Shown: positions 1 through 8,758, counted from the first letter of the stretch. The stretch: 64,000 nt of DNA from Halomonas huangheensis (GCF_001431725.1 NZ_CP013106.1:2418001-2482000), one strand, 5' to 3'. The notes: generated by a model from the sequence alone, not told the origin. Numbers and translations are program-made.

Positions 1-105
1 GTAGTCACCTGGCTGAAGCTCGCCGCTGATCAGCGCGCTCTTGATACGCTCGAGCAGTTGAAGGGCAACGGAACTACGGTCAATCGAACTCCCGAATGAC
101 TCCAT
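1..105 (-). CDS. GntR-family transcriptional regulator, N-terminal fragment
   Basis: The minus strand from 105 to the window edge encodes 35 residues that look like the start of a GntR-type winged-helix domain: a short lead, then LLERIKSALISGELQPGDY, matching the family's first helix (I..aI..G.l.PG). An AAGGA Shine-Dalgarno sequence lies 8 bases upstream of the ATG. The rest, including the effector domain that would separate FadR, HutC and other subfamilies, lies outside the window. The gene diverges from the asparaginase/TRAP operon and is separated from it by a perfect palindrome, so it is probably that operon's local regulator. That role is inferred from position. Confidence 0.8.
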   Translation of the reverse strand, partial: MESFGSSIDRSSVALQLLERIKSALISGELQPGDY

Positions 106-296
106 GGATGACGTCCTTGGCTGGCGTTTTACTGGCATGGTCCGGTCTTGCTCGACTGCCGTCAAGACTCTGGAAAGCCGCCGGAAATCAGGCTTCCACT
201 CTATCCATGATAACGATTCTCCAGCCGACCTTGTTGTGCTGTTTCAACTGGGACGCCTGGCGCTTCTGCAAAATCGAGCCTAGCATGTGACAGGAC

Positions 297-317
297 ATCA
301 GACATCAGATGTCTGAT
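297..317. promoter_or_regulatory. Perfect 21-bp palindrome, candidate operator of the divergent GntR regulator
   Basis: The arms ATCAGACATC and GATGTCTGAT are exact reverse complements around one central A. The site lies 20 bases before the asparaginase ATG and about 190 bases before the regulator ATG. Dimeric GntR proteins bind palindromes of this size, and the position overlaps where RNA polymerase or the start of the transcript would lie, which suits repression. No promoter boxes are confidently visible. That the adjacent GntR protein binds it is inferred. Confidence 0.6.
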
Positions 318-337
318 TACAAGAATAAGGACCATGA

Positions 338-1351
338 ATGTCAGACTCCAGAATCATTGTCATGACCACCGGTGGAACCATAGCCAGCGAACTAGATATT
401 TCTGGCCGCAGTCTTTCCGGCGCGCTGTCCGGCGCCGACCTGCTGTCTCGTGCCAACGTCCCTGAACGTTTTCGGTCACGTGTGGAGGTACATTCGGTAC
501 TGCAGAAACCCAGCAACGCCATCACTCTCGATGACTTGTTGACAGTGCGCCAACACTGCCTCGCATTCATTCGAAATGAGGATGTTGCAGGCGTGGTCAT
601 TACTCACGGTACCGACACCCTGGAAGAAACAGCCTGGTTTCTCGACCTCAGTGTGCCTCACGGCACTCCGGTGGTAGTCACAGGCTCTCAGCGCGCCCCT
701 CACCAACCGGGTACCGATGCGTTCTGCAACATCGTCGATGCCGTTCGCGTAGCAGCCGACCCAACCGCACAAGGGCTTGGTGCACTGGTGGTATTCAATC
801 AGACAATCCATGCCGCCCGACATGCACGCAAGGTGTCGAGCTATCAACTACATGGCTTTGCCTCACCCACAACCGGCCCGATCGGCTACGTAGATGGAGA
901 CAACGTACGCATACTCAGTCAACCGTACACATCTCCAGCGCAGCCATTGCAGCCGGCTCATGCCCTACCTCGCGTCGACATCGTTACCGCCTATCTCGAT
1001 GCCAGCCCAGTTCTCCTGCAGGCCTCCATTGACAGTGGGGCCAAGGGCATCGTCATCGAAGGCCTGGGGCGTGGACATGTTCCTCCCGGATGGCTGGATA
1101 CCCTTGCTCAGGCCCAAACTCGACGCGTTCCTGTCGTAGTCGTAAGCAGTTGCCTGACTGGCCCGGTACAGCAGAGTTATGAGTTTGTCGGCAGCCTGTC
1201 CAGCCTGGAGCGAATTGGTGCCATTCCCATGCCGGACCTGAGTGCTCGCAAGGCCCGACTAGTCCTGTCAGCACTGCTCGCCGAAAACGATCCGCAGGAT
1301 CTGGCGGCCAGACTCAAGGATCTATCACCCAGCAACTCGATTCCACCGTAG
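338..1351 (+). CDS. L-asparaginase / asparaginase-family amidohydrolase
   Basis: This 337-residue protein belongs to the asparaginase/glutaminase family, which hydrolyses asparagine (sometimes glutamine or other amides) to the acid and ammonia. The N-terminal nucleophile motif TTGGTIA is at residues 10-16 and the second catalytic motif HGTDT at 90-94. A conserved ARKVSS segment near residue 170 carries the usual lysine. There is no signal peptide, so it should be cytoplasmic. The chosen ATG follows an AAGG sequence at proper spacing; an ATG four bases upstream is out of frame. It is the first gene of an operon with a TRAP transporter and two further C-N hydrolases, so its natural substrate may be the imported compound rather than free asparagine. 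A second, type I-like asparaginase lies at 59273-60319. Confidence 0.9.
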   Translation: MSDSRIIVMTTGGTIASELDISGRSLSGALSGADLLSRANVPERFRSRVEVHSVLQKPSNAITLDDLLTVRQHCLAFIRNEDVAGVVITHGTDTLEETAWFLDLSVPHGTPVVVTGSQRAPHQPGTDAFCNIVDAVRVAADPTAQGLGALVVFNQTIHAARHARKVSSYQLHGFASPTTGPIGYVDGDNVRILSQPYTSPAQPLQPAHALPRVDIVTAYLDASPVLLQASIDSGAKGIVIEGLGRGHVPPGWLDTLAQAQTRRVPVVVVSSCLTGPVQQSYEFVGSLSSLERIGAIPMPDLSARKARLVLSALLAENDPQDLAARLKDLSPSNSIPP

Positions 1352-1387
1352 CTTTTCTCACTGCAACGCGCTCAGTCGCATCCTCAT

Positions 1388-1414
1388 GACTCCACCGGGA
1401 GTCTCCAACCCGGT
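1388..1414 (+). promoter_or_regulatory. Two mutually exclusive small hairpins in the asparaginase-dctP gap
   Basis: GACTCC/GGAGTC (1388-1393 and 1398-1403) and ACCGGG/CCCGGT (1394-1399 and 1409-1414) are both perfect 6-bp stems, and they share bases. Only one can form at a time in the mRNA. They lie in the 116-base space before the transporter's binding-protein gene, where an RNA stem could set the relative amount of that abundant protein. No U-tract follows, so this is not a classical terminator. Function is speculative. Confidence 0.25.
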
Positions 1415-1467
1415 AAAACACTGCTCCAACAGCAACCACACAATGACCAACAAGATAGGGTGCTCCA

Positions 1468-2469
1468 ATGAAAACCATCTTCACTCGCGTATCCCTGGCA
1501 ACTGCCATCGCCGCGGCATCACTGGGAATCGGTCAGGTACAGGCCGCCGATTACAACTTCTCCTTTGCTCACGTACTCATTGAAGATACGTCCAATGGCC
1601 AGGCAGCCCTCGCCTTCAAGAAGGAAGTGGAAGAGAAATCCGATGGACGTATCAGCATCAACGTGCTGCCGGCTGCTCAGGTTGGAGGGGATGTGGAAAT
1701 CATCGAGCAGATTCAAATGGGACTGGTGGATATCGGCATCCCACCAACAGCGACTCTGGGCAATTTCGAGCCACGCATGCAGTTGCTGGACCTCCCCTTC
1801 TTGATCTCCTCCTACGAGGATGTTGAAGCGGTGCTGGATGGCGACGTGGGCCGCGAGATTCTCGATACCCTCGAGGATGACAACATGCATGCGTTCAATT
1901 TCTGGGGCGCAGGCTTCCGACACATGACCAACAATGTGCGCGCCATCGAGACTCCAGAAGACCTCGAGGCCATTCGCATGCGTACCATGCAGGCACCGAT
2001 CATCATTTCCACTTATGAGAATTACGGTGCCAATGCCACTGCGATGGCCTTCACAGAGGTCTACAACGGCTTGCAACAAGGGGTCGTTGAAGGTCAGGAA
2101 AATCCATTGGCCAACATCTATACCATGCGCTTCCAGGAGGTACAGGATTATCTGTCACTGACCAACCACGCCTATCACGCCTATGCCGCAGTGATGAACA
2201 AGGGCGCCTGGGAGTCGCTGCCGGAGGACCTGCAACAAGTCATGCAGGAAGCTTTCGAGAACGGACGTGATACGGCGCGCCGCCTGACCCTGGAAGATGA
2301 GAAAGCGATCCTCGAGGATATCGAGGACGAGATCGCCATCAATGCCATTACTCCAGAGAATCGTGAGGCCTTCATCGCGGCCAGCATGCCGGTGCACAAG
2401 GAATACGCCGAGATCGTAACGCCGGACCTGCTGAACAAGGTCTATGACGCAGTCGGTATCGAACACTGA
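1468..2469 (+). CDS. dctP: TRAP transporter substrate-binding protein, DctP family
   Basis: A periplasmic solute receptor of 333 residues. It has a classical signal peptide (residues 1-26, ending VQA before ADYNF). The DctP fold markers follow, including the hinge segment with Arg172, the arginine that in this family usually pairs with the ligand carboxylate, and the GVVEGQENP signature around 205-213. The ligand is therefore probably an organic acid. It delivers ligand to the DctQ and DctM proteins encoded next. It is first of the three transporter genes and separated from asparaginase by 116 bases. The neighbouring amide and carbamoyl hydrolases suggest an N-acyl or carbamoyl amino acid or a related ureido acid, which is inference. 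Confidence 0.93.
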   Translation: MKTIFTRVSLATAIAAASLGIGQVQAADYNFSFAHVLIEDTSNGQAALAFKKEVEEKSDGRISINVLPAAQVGGDVEIIEQIQMGLVDIGIPPTATLGNFEPRMQLLDLPFLISSYEDVEAVLDGDVGREILDTLEDDNMHAFNFWGAGFRHMTNNVRAIETPEDLEAIRMRTMQAPIIISTYENYGANATAMAFTEVYNGLQQGVVEGQENPLANIYTMRFQEVQDYLSLTNHAYHAYAAVMNKGAWESLPEDLQQVMQEAFENGRDTARRLTLEDEKAILEDIEDEIAINAITPENREAFIAASMPVHKEYAEIVTPDLLNKVYDAVGIEH

Positions 2470-2483
2470 GAGGCCCCGAACCC

Positions 2484-3005
2484 ATGATCAAAACGCTCAA
2501 TGCAGCGATTGATCGCCTGGAAGGGGCCGCGATGGTCGCATTCATGTCGATTGCGACCATCATTACTGCCATTCAGGTGGTTTATCGCTACGGCTTCAAC
2601 AGTTCTCTGTTCTGGGCCGAGGAAGTCGTGATCTACGCCATCATCTGCATGAGCTTTGTCGGTGCGAGTATGGGCGTCCGTTATGGCGCCCATATCTCGG
2701 TCGATGTACTCAATGCAGTCGCACCGCCACGGATCAACCGTTGGTTACACTTCATCTCCGCGGTACTCGGCATCGTGTTCGCAGTGTTTATGATGCTCTA
2801 TGGCTTTCAGCTGTTCGGCAAAACCCTGGAGCGCGGTCAATTGACCGCAGCACTTCGCCTACCGATGGCCTGGTTCTATCTCCCCATTGGAATCTCCGGT
2901 GTATTGCTGATCATCCGCTATCTGAAGGTGATTCAGGATGTCTGGTCCCGCCCACCCAAGCGCCATGCCGATGAACTCGCTGCCGAAGCCGACAAACTCG
3001 TGTAA
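2484..3005 (+). CDS. dctQ: TRAP transporter small membrane subunit, DctQ family
   Basis: The 173-residue protein has four predicted membrane segments, roughly residues 15-35, 45-68, 88-110 and 128-150. The DctQ hallmark F..EE (FWAEEVVIYAI, around residues 43-53) is present. DctQ joins DctM to form the inner-membrane part of the sodium-driven TRAP symporter. It starts 14 bases after dctP and ends 15 bases before dctM, so the three are surely co-transcribed. The C-terminal tail is charged and cytoplasmic. Confidence 0.93.
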   Translation: MIKTLNAAIDRLEGAAMVAFMSIATIITAIQVVYRYGFNSSLFWAEEVVIYAIICMSFVGASMGVRYGAHISVDVLNAVAPPRINRWLHFISAVLGIVFAVFMMLYGFQLFGKTLERGQLTAALRLPMAWFYLPIGISGVLLIIRYLKVIQDVWSRPPKRHADELAAEADKLV

Positions 3006-3020
3006 CCCCTGGAGACTCTC

Positions 3021-4295
3021 ATGATCACGGCACTCCTGCCCATCTTCTTCGCCGTGCTGCTGCTGGGGCTCCCGATCTTCGCCTCCCTGGCGCTGGCAGT
3101 ATTTGTCGCTATCGAATTTTTCGGCGCCACCAGCCCGGTCATCGTGCCGATGCGTATGTTCACCGGAATGAACAATTTCTCGTTGATGGCAATTCCGTTC
3201 TTCATCCTCGCCGCTGAGCTGATGCGTATCGGCGGCCTTTCCGATCGCTTGATCAATCTGGCCAAGGCTCTTGTCGGTTGGGTACCTGGAGGCCTGGCTG
3301 CGGCAACGGTGCTGTCATGCCTGTTCTTCGGCTCCATTTCAGGCTCCAGCCCAGCCACGGTGGTGGCGATTGGTTCGATCATGTTTCCGGCCCTGGTCGC
3401 GGCAGGTTACAACAAGCTGTTCGCCATCGGCCTTATCGCCACCGCCGGCACCCTCGGCCCCATCGTGCCACCGAGTATCGCGCTGATCATCTATGGTTCA
3501 GTGACCGGCACTTCGGTGGGCAGATTGTTTGCCGCAGGGCTGCTTCCGGCCATGCTGATCGCCGCACTATTGATTGCCTATTGCATGGTCTATGCATCAT
3601 TCAAGGGCTATGAGCGAGCTCCATTTCCTTCGCTGCGAGAGATCGGGCAGGCGCTCAAGGCTGCAGCCTGGGGGTTGGGTCTACCGTTCATTCTGCTGGG
3701 AGGCATCTACAGCGGTGTCTTCACGCCCACGGAATCGGCTGCAGTTGCCTGTGTCTACGGCCTTTTCATCGGCATGGTCGTATATCGCACCATACGTTGG
3801 CCAGAACTCGTTTCCACGCTGCGCAGCTCGGGACTGACGTCGGCAACATTATTACTGATTACCGCTGGAGCCTCGGCTTTCTCCTGGCTGTTGGCAATCA
3901 CCGGCACCCCAACCCAGCTGGCCAGTCAGGTTCTCTCGCTTACCGATGATCCGCTTCAGGTCATGGCATTGTTCAATATTGTCATGATCATTGCAGGATT
4001 CTTTCTCGACAGTGCCTCCGCGATCATTGTGCTCTCTCCTCTGCTCCAGCCTATTGCAGCCCAGGTCGGCGTCGACCCGGTACATTTCGGTGTCATCACC
4101 CTTGTCAACTTCTCGGTGGGCATGATCACTCCGCCTGTCGGTCTCAACCTCTTCGTTGCCATGTCGATATCTCGAATGTCGCTACAACAGGTGTTTCGCG
4201 CCTGTTTGCCTTTCATCGTCATGATGCTGGTAGCACTGGTGATCATCACCTATGTGCCCTGGCTGAGTAACTGGCTGCCTTCACTGATCTATTGA
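3021..4295 (+). CDS. dctM: TRAP transporter large permease subunit, DctM family
   Basis: This 424-residue, very hydrophobic protein has about 12 membrane segments. Its DctM signatures include the early PIFASLALAV segment, a GSISGSSPATVVAIG stretch near residue 105, PPSIALIIYG near 150, and the second-half repeat with DSASAI and TPPVGLNLF. It is the ion-coupled translocation subunit. Length and order (P-Q-M) are normal. The next gene, the M20 hydrolase, begins 10 bases downstream, tying transport to hydrolysis of the imported compound. Confidence 0.95.
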   Translation: MITALLPIFFAVLLLGLPIFASLALAVFVAIEFFGATSPVIVPMRMFTGMNNFSLMAIPFFILAAELMRIGGLSDRLINLAKALVGWVPGGLAAATVLSCLFFGSISGSSPATVVAIGSIMFPALVAAGYNKLFAIGLIATAGTLGPIVPPSIALIIYGSVTGTSVGRLFAAGLLPAMLIAALLIAYCMVYASFKGYERAPFPSLREIGQALKAAAWGLGLPFILLGGIYSGVFTPTESAAVACVYGLFIGMVVYRTIRWPELVSTLRSSGLTSATLLLITAGASAFSWLLAITGTPTQLASQVLSLTDDPLQVMALFNIVMIIAGFFLDSASAIIVLSPLLQPIAAQVGVDPVHFGVITLVNFSVGMITPPVGLNLFVAMSISRMSLQQVFRACLPFIVMMLVALVIITYVPWLSNWLPSLIY

Positions 4296-4305
4296 GAACG
4301 AACCG

Positions 4306-5571
4306 ATGCAACAGGACACAACTTTCGGTAGCCGGGTCGACACTCGGCATTTCTGGCTCGACCTGCAACACCAGGCACGAATTGGCGCCCTGCCCCAAGG
4401 AGGACTGGGGCGACTCGCCCTGGACAACAATGACATTCAGGCACGCCTGTGGCTGATCAATGAAGGGCAGAAGCTGGGCTGCCAGGCATTCTTCGACCCT
4501 CTCGGGAACGTCTATCTGCGCCGCGAGGGCTTGCAACCTGACCTGGCGCCATTACTGATAGGCAGTCATCTCGACAGCCAACCCAGTGGCGGAATCTACG
4601 ACGGCACGCTCGGCGTGCTCTCCGGACTGGCAGTACTGCGTACACTCCAGCAGCAGGGCACTGCGCATCAGCGCGCTATCGAAGTTGTCAGTTGGACCAA
4701 CGAGGAAGGCGCCCGCTTTACCCCTGGAACGTCGGGCTCATCGTGGTTCTCCGGAAAAAGAGAGCTTGCGGAAATTCTGCCTTCACGCGATCACAACGGA
4801 GTAACTTTTGGCGATGCCCTCTCCACGTGCCTGTCGGCATTGGAAGGCTCTGGGGCACACGCCCGCTCCACGAGCTACTCTCCCTACGCCTACCTTGAGA
4901 GCCATATCGAGCAGGGGCCGGTTCTGGATGCCTCAGGCCTGCCAGTCTGCGCGGTCAGCGGTATACAAGGCGTGAACTGGTATCACTTCGAACTGACAGG
5001 GATTGCCAATCATGCTGGCACGACACCGATGGACATGCGCTGCGACGCCCTGATGGCCGCTCACGCTCTGATTTCTGAACTGAACAGCATCATCCACCAG
5101 CATCACCTGAAGGATGGGCAACTGCGCTTCACCATCGGTAAGTTTGCAGTTGCACCCAATTCGATCAACACCATCGCCGACCGCGTCTCCTTCGGCGTGG
5201 ACCTGCGCCACCCGACTGCGGACGTACTCGCCACCATCGACGAGGAGTTTCAGCGCCTGGCTCAGCATCGCTGGAACGGTTGTGACACCACCTTGCAGGT
5301 ATTGTCACGCATCCCTCCTGTTACCTTCGACGCAGGCATCGCAAGTCGGTTGGAGCGCAATATCGCCAACTACGCTCCCCAGGCTCCAAAGTTGGTGTCC
5401 GGCGCCTTTCATGATGCAATTCACATCGCTCACCTATGCCCCTCTGCCATGCTGTTCGTGGCCTGCCGAAACGGTATCAGCCACCACCCGGACGAACACG
5501 TCGACGCCCAGGATGCCGCCGTGGCAGTGCGCGCACTGTCCCAGACCGCATTCGAGTTGATAATGCAATGA
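4306..5571 (+). CDS. M20-family amidohydrolase (hydantoinase/carbamoylase family)
   Basis: The 421-residue protein matches the M20 branch containing N-carbamoyl-L-amino-acid hydrolase, beta-ureidopropionase and allantoate amidohydrolase. Metal-ligand motifs are visible: GSHLDSQPSGGIYDG (His88, Asp99), the NEEG box (residues 132-135), ESHIEQGP (His202) and NGISHHPDE (His393). The dimerisation-lid region carries NHAGTTPMDMR, usual for the family. These enzymes remove a carbamoyl or ureido group, giving ammonia and CO2 or urea. The commonly seen GAGHDA segment is GAFHDA here, a change close to the active site that might alter specificity. Which substrate it uses cannot be read from sequence; its place between a TRAP transporter and an amidase suggests the imported acid. 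Confidence 0.88.
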   Translation: MQQDTTFGSRVDTRHFWLDLQHQARIGALPQGGLGRLALDNNDIQARLWLINEGQKLGCQAFFDPLGNVYLRREGLQPDLAPLLIGSHLDSQPSGGIYDGTLGVLSGLAVLRTLQQQGTAHQRAIEVVSWTNEEGARFTPGTSGSSWFSGKRELAEILPSRDHNGVTFGDALSTCLSALEGSGAHARSTSYSPYAYLESHIEQGPVLDASGLPVCAVSGIQGVNWYHFELTGIANHAGTTPMDMRCDALMAAHALISELNSIIHQHHLKDGQLRFTIGKFAVAPNSINTIADRVSFGVDLRHPTADVLATIDEEFQRLAQHRWNGCDTTLQVLSRIPPVTFDAGIASRLERNIANYAPQAPKLVSGAFHDAIHIAHLCPSAMLFVACRNGISHHPDEHVDAQDAAVAVRALSQTAFELIMQ

Positions 5572-5629
5572 CGATGCCGGTTTCGCCCCATGGCTGACAC
5601 TCACCTGAATAACCCTCCAGGAGCCGTCC

Positions 5630-7042
5630 ATGACCGTTTCTCCCTTGTCACTACCGCTACGCGTGCAGTATCAGCAACTGCGTGACGGTGAATTACGTGC
5701 CATTCAGTTGGCCGAGGCTGCGGCAACCACCTGGCAATCTCGAGGCCTGCATGATCATGCCTATAGAGACTGGAATGGCGACGTGGCCCTGGCACATGCT
5801 CGAGCCGTGGACGAGTTGTTGGCCTTGGGAACCGATACTGGCGCCCTGATGGGAATGGCAGTGTCCATCAAGGACATCTATGCGGTCAGCGGGTTTGAGA
5901 CCTTCGCCGGCTCAGCCAGGCGTCTCGGCCAACCCTGGGAAACTTCAGGTCCACTGGTTCGACAGTTGCTGGCACAGTTGCCAATTGTCATGGGCAAGAC
6001 ACATACCGTCGAGTTCGCGTTTGGTGGACTCGGCACCAACGCGCACTGGGGAACACCGAGAAACCCGTGGGATACCAGACAGCATCGCACTCCCGGAGGG
6101 TCCAGTTCCGGTGCAGGTGTTTCGGTAGTCACCGGTACCGCCAGTCTGGCATTGGGTACCGATACCGCAGGCTCAGTCAGGGTACCCGCGTCCATGACCG
6201 GAGTCTCTGGACTGAAAACCACCGCGGGACGCTGGCCCACCGCCGGAATCGTGCCTCTGTCCAGCACTCTGGACACGCCGGGACTTCTGGCGCGCCGCGT
6301 CGATGATCTGGCCTTTGCCTTCGATGGCATCGACCCGGGGCTCACTGGTCTCGGAAAGAGGGTTTTAGCACCACCCACCCTCAGCTCGCTCACTCTGGGA
6401 GTTCCTGACCGCTACTTCTGGGATGATTGCAGCCCTGGCGTTGCCGAGGCCGTGCAACAGGCCATCCGCCAACTGGAGAAAGCCGGAGCGCGTATCGTGA
6501 CTCTCGATATTCCACACACCAATGACGCACTGGCATTGTTTCTGCAGGGAGGGCTTGCAGCGGCGGAACTGGCTGCATTCCTCAGTCATGAACTCCCCAA
6601 CGCCCTGGACCACCTCGATCCCAATGTCGCCGCACGTGTCGAGGCGGCGGAGCAGATGTCTGCCACGGAATACCTACGTCGCTGCAGGATTCTCTCGGAC
6701 TTGTCCGCCAGCGCCTGCGACTCGCTTTATCAGGTAGACGCGGTGCTCACTCCAACCGTTGCCATTACCCCACCGACGTTGATGCAGCTCGAACCTGAGG
6801 GAGCCTATGCCAGTGCGAACATGGCCGCGCTGAAGAACACCATGATCGCCAATTTCATGGGACTCTGCGCCCTCACTCTGCCAGTCGGGCGGGATGCCGC
6901 GAACATGCCGGTGGGGCTGCAACTCCTGGCCAGGCCAATGCAGGAACCCCGCCTGCTCGCCATCGGGATCAGTATCGAGCAACAACTGGGGGACAGTGTG
7001 GCTATTCTGGGAGAACCAGAGGTTCCATCACTTCTGTCATGA
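5630..7042 (+). CDS. Amidase, amidase-signature family
   Basis: A 470-residue member of the amidase-signature family, with the Ser-cisSer-Lys triad visible: Lys81 in SIKDIYAV, the cis-Ser of GGSSSGAG (residues 156-163) and the nucleophile Ser182 in DTAGSVRVPA. Family members include GatA, AtzE, ureidomalonase and various aliphatic or aryl amidases. There is no gatB or gatC next to it, so a role in Gln-tRNA formation is unlikely. It starts 58 bases after the M20 gene behind a CAGGAG sequence and ends the operon. With asparaginase it gives three unrelated C-N hydrolases in one transcription unit, consistent with stepwise deamidation of one nitrogenous compound. Confidence 0.9.
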   Translation: MTVSPLSLPLRVQYQQLRDGELRAIQLAEAAATTWQSRGLHDHAYRDWNGDVALAHARAVDELLALGTDTGALMGMAVSIKDIYAVSGFETFAGSARRLGQPWETSGPLVRQLLAQLPIVMGKTHTVEFAFGGLGTNAHWGTPRNPWDTRQHRTPGGSSSGAGVSVVTGTASLALGTDTAGSVRVPASMTGVSGLKTTAGRWPTAGIVPLSSTLDTPGLLARRVDDLAFAFDGIDPGLTGLGKRVLAPPTLSSLTLGVPDRYFWDDCSPGVAEAVQQAIRQLEKAGARIVTLDIPHTNDALALFLQGGLAAAELAAFLSHELPNALDHLDPNVAARVEAAEQMSATEYLRRCRILSDLSASACDSLYQVDAVLTPTVAITPPTLMQLEPEGAYASANMAALKNTMIANFMGLCALTLPVGRDAANMPVGLQLLARPMQEPRLLAIGISIEQQLGDSVAILGEPEVPSLLS

Positions 7043-7064
7043 CCTGCAGCAACCACTGGAAGAC

Positions 7065-7099
7065 GGCAATGCCCCTCCATATAACTGTTGGGCATCGCC
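7065..7099. terminator. Candidate bidirectional stem between convergent genes
   Basis: GGCAATGCCC (7065-7074) pairs with GGGCATCGCC (7090-7099) with one mismatch, across a 15-base loop. It sits between the amidase operon and the convergent small gene at 7103. Neither strand has a clear U-tract after the stem, so termination activity is uncertain. Confidence 0.35.
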
Positions 7100-7102
7100 C
7101 CC

Positions 7103-7408
7103 TCACTCCCCACAATTCATGCGGTAGCGACGTGATTCGGCATCGAGTTCAGCGTCATCGTCAACCTTGCTGTAGAAGAACGGTGCCGCTTCGTCTTCCG
7201 CGGTAGCGAGTCGATAGCTGCCGCACAGCCCATAGCCACTATTGACCTCATGCGATTCCACCAGCGCTACTTCGCTTGAAGTTCCAAGGGCCGCGCTGAT
7301 GGCCTGCTGTGCATCAGTATTGACGCGGCTGTCGGCCGAGTACTCATATCCGAACAACGCCACAATGGAGAACAGAATCAGAACCACGGGAATATACAGA
7401 TTATGCAT
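7103..7408 (-). CDS. Small membrane-anchored hypothetical protein
   Basis: About 101 residues from the ATG at 7408: one N-terminal hydrophobic segment (residues 3-21, MHNLYIPVVLILFSIVALFG) followed by a soluble, acidic, probably periplasmic part with two cysteines (CGS and the CGE C-terminus) that could form a disulfide. I do not recognise the family. The reading frame is open back to 7522, but the upstream part is composition-poor. No good Shine-Dalgarno sequence was found for either start. It is 120 bases downstream of, and co-directional with, the Omp85-like gene. Confidence 0.55.
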   Translation of the reverse strand: MHNLYIPVVLILFSIVALFGYEYSADSRVNTDAQQAISAALGTSSEVALVESHEVNSGYGLCGSYRLATAEDEAAPFFYSKVDDDAELDAESRRYRMNCGE

Positions 7409-7528
7409 TGCGCAACGCCATATGACGGGACAGAGGGCAATATAATACGCGACCAACACGCTTGATGCTGTAACCAGGCCTGGCGCTGCAACGAGACAGT
7501 GGCGATACATTCTTCTCGCCACCCTCCG

Positions 7529-8758
7529 CTAGTCCATCTGCATGCCCCATGCATGACCAAACTGGATGTAGAAGACGTCTTCTTCCGGTCCCCTGGCGTA
7601 ATCGAGTCCGACGTCCAGCCCCAGCTTTCGGGCAATGCGATAGCGCACCCCACCACCCCAGGTACTGGCATGGGCCTCATCACCACCGAAGGTATGGCCG
7701 TAACCACCAAAGCCAACCGCAGCCCAGCGTGATGTCAGTTGCCGTCTGAGTTCGATTTCCGAAGATACCACCCTATCGCCGGTGTAACGATTGCGCGCCA
7801 GACCACGGATATTGATGTCCGGTTGCATGAAAAATGGCGCGTCATCGGAAGCCAACAAGGCATCGACCATCGCACCGAGCGTCCAGGCATCCCAGGAGTG
7901 GAACCCGGCACCGAATACGGATGCCGTATTGAAGTCAGCATCGCTGCCGAAGGCGTCGTCGAAGCGCTGGAACTCCGCTACTACATTGACACCGTTGGTG
8001 GGAGTCATTGGGTTGTCACGATTATCGAAGTGAGCTTCCAGCCCCAGAGAGACCAGCTCGATCTTCCGCTCGGCCAGCTCCTCAATGCGCGGAAACTGAT
8101 CCTCGGTATCCAGATTGATATCATTGCGCCGCCAACGCAGCGATGGGCCCAGAGAAAAACCACTGTCGCCGAAACGGTAACGCGTCTTCAGTCCGATATA
8201 GTCGATGTCGTTGTTGTAGCGCAGCGCCATATCCCGATTACCGGGATGAAAGTCGAGAACCGCCAACCCGGTGGCGGCTGCTACATCATAAAGCCAGCGA
8301 CCATTGGCGTATGATCCCGAACGCATGATGCCACCGCCCCAGGAGCCATTACCGGTGACGGCACCCCCAAGAATGGTGCGCGTCGGAGGGAGGTTGGAAC
8401 CGGGCTCAGGGTTTTGCACGAAATAGGCTGCCAGGCCAAGACCATCGTCCACTGCGGGCTCAGTGATCACGATCGGCATGGGAATGAAGCCGCCTTTGGC
8501 CAGCAGGTTGGACATATCCAACTGCCCATCCACTTCATCGAAGAAATTGCTGCGCCAACCGCTCTGCTGCGGCGGAGTGGAAGCCTGCTCTTCACTCTGG
8601 CCCGGATCAACAGTAGCGGCAGGGGATCCACCATCAGCAGGAATTGGCGACGCGTTTCCTGCATTACCTGAAGGCGCTTGTTGCGCCAGCCCCACTGATG
8701 GCAACAGCGAAGCCAGAGCTAGACTACCAAGCAGTACTGAGCTTTCGAACCGAATCAT
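7529..8758 (-). CDS. BamA/TamA-like outer-membrane beta-barrel protein without POTRA domains
   Basis: The chosen ATG (8758) has AGGGG seven bases upstream and gives 409 residues; an ATG 24 bases earlier lacks a ribosome site. A signal peptide runs to about Ala25 (VGLA/QQ). A Pro/Ser/Gln-rich linker of some 50 residues follows, then roughly 330 residues of alternating amphipathic strands typical of a barrel. The segment IRGLARNRYTGDRVVSSEI resembles the conserved L6 loop (VRG[FY]...Y.GD....E.E) of Omp85 proteins. POTRA domains are absent. It may be a stand-alone barrel related to surface antigen D15. Substrate and role are unknown. Confidence 0.75.
   Translation of the reverse strand: MIRFESSVLLGSLALASLLPSVGLAQQAPSGNAGNASPIPADGGSPAATVDPGQSEEQASTPPQQSGWRSNFFDEVDGQLDMSNLLAKGGFIPMPIVITEPAVDDGLGLAAYFVQNPEPGSNLPPTRTILGGAVTGNGSWGGGIMRSGSYANGRWLYDVAAATGLAVLDFHPGNRDMALRYNNDIDYIGLKTRYRFGDSGFSLGPSLRWRRNDINLDTEDQFPRIEELAERKIELVSLGLEAHFDNRDNPMTPTNGVNVVAEFQRFDDAFGSDADFNTASVFGAGFHSWDAWTLGAMVDALLASDDAPFFMQPDINIRGLARNRYTGDRVVSSEIELRRQLTSRWAAVGFGGYGHTFGGDEAHASTWGGGVRYRIARKLGLDVGLDYARGPEEDVFYIQFGHAWGMQMD

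Noticed and set aside
5630..7042. GatA subunit of the tRNA amidotransferase
   Set aside because: gatB and gatC are absent and the gene is embedded in a catabolic transporter operon.
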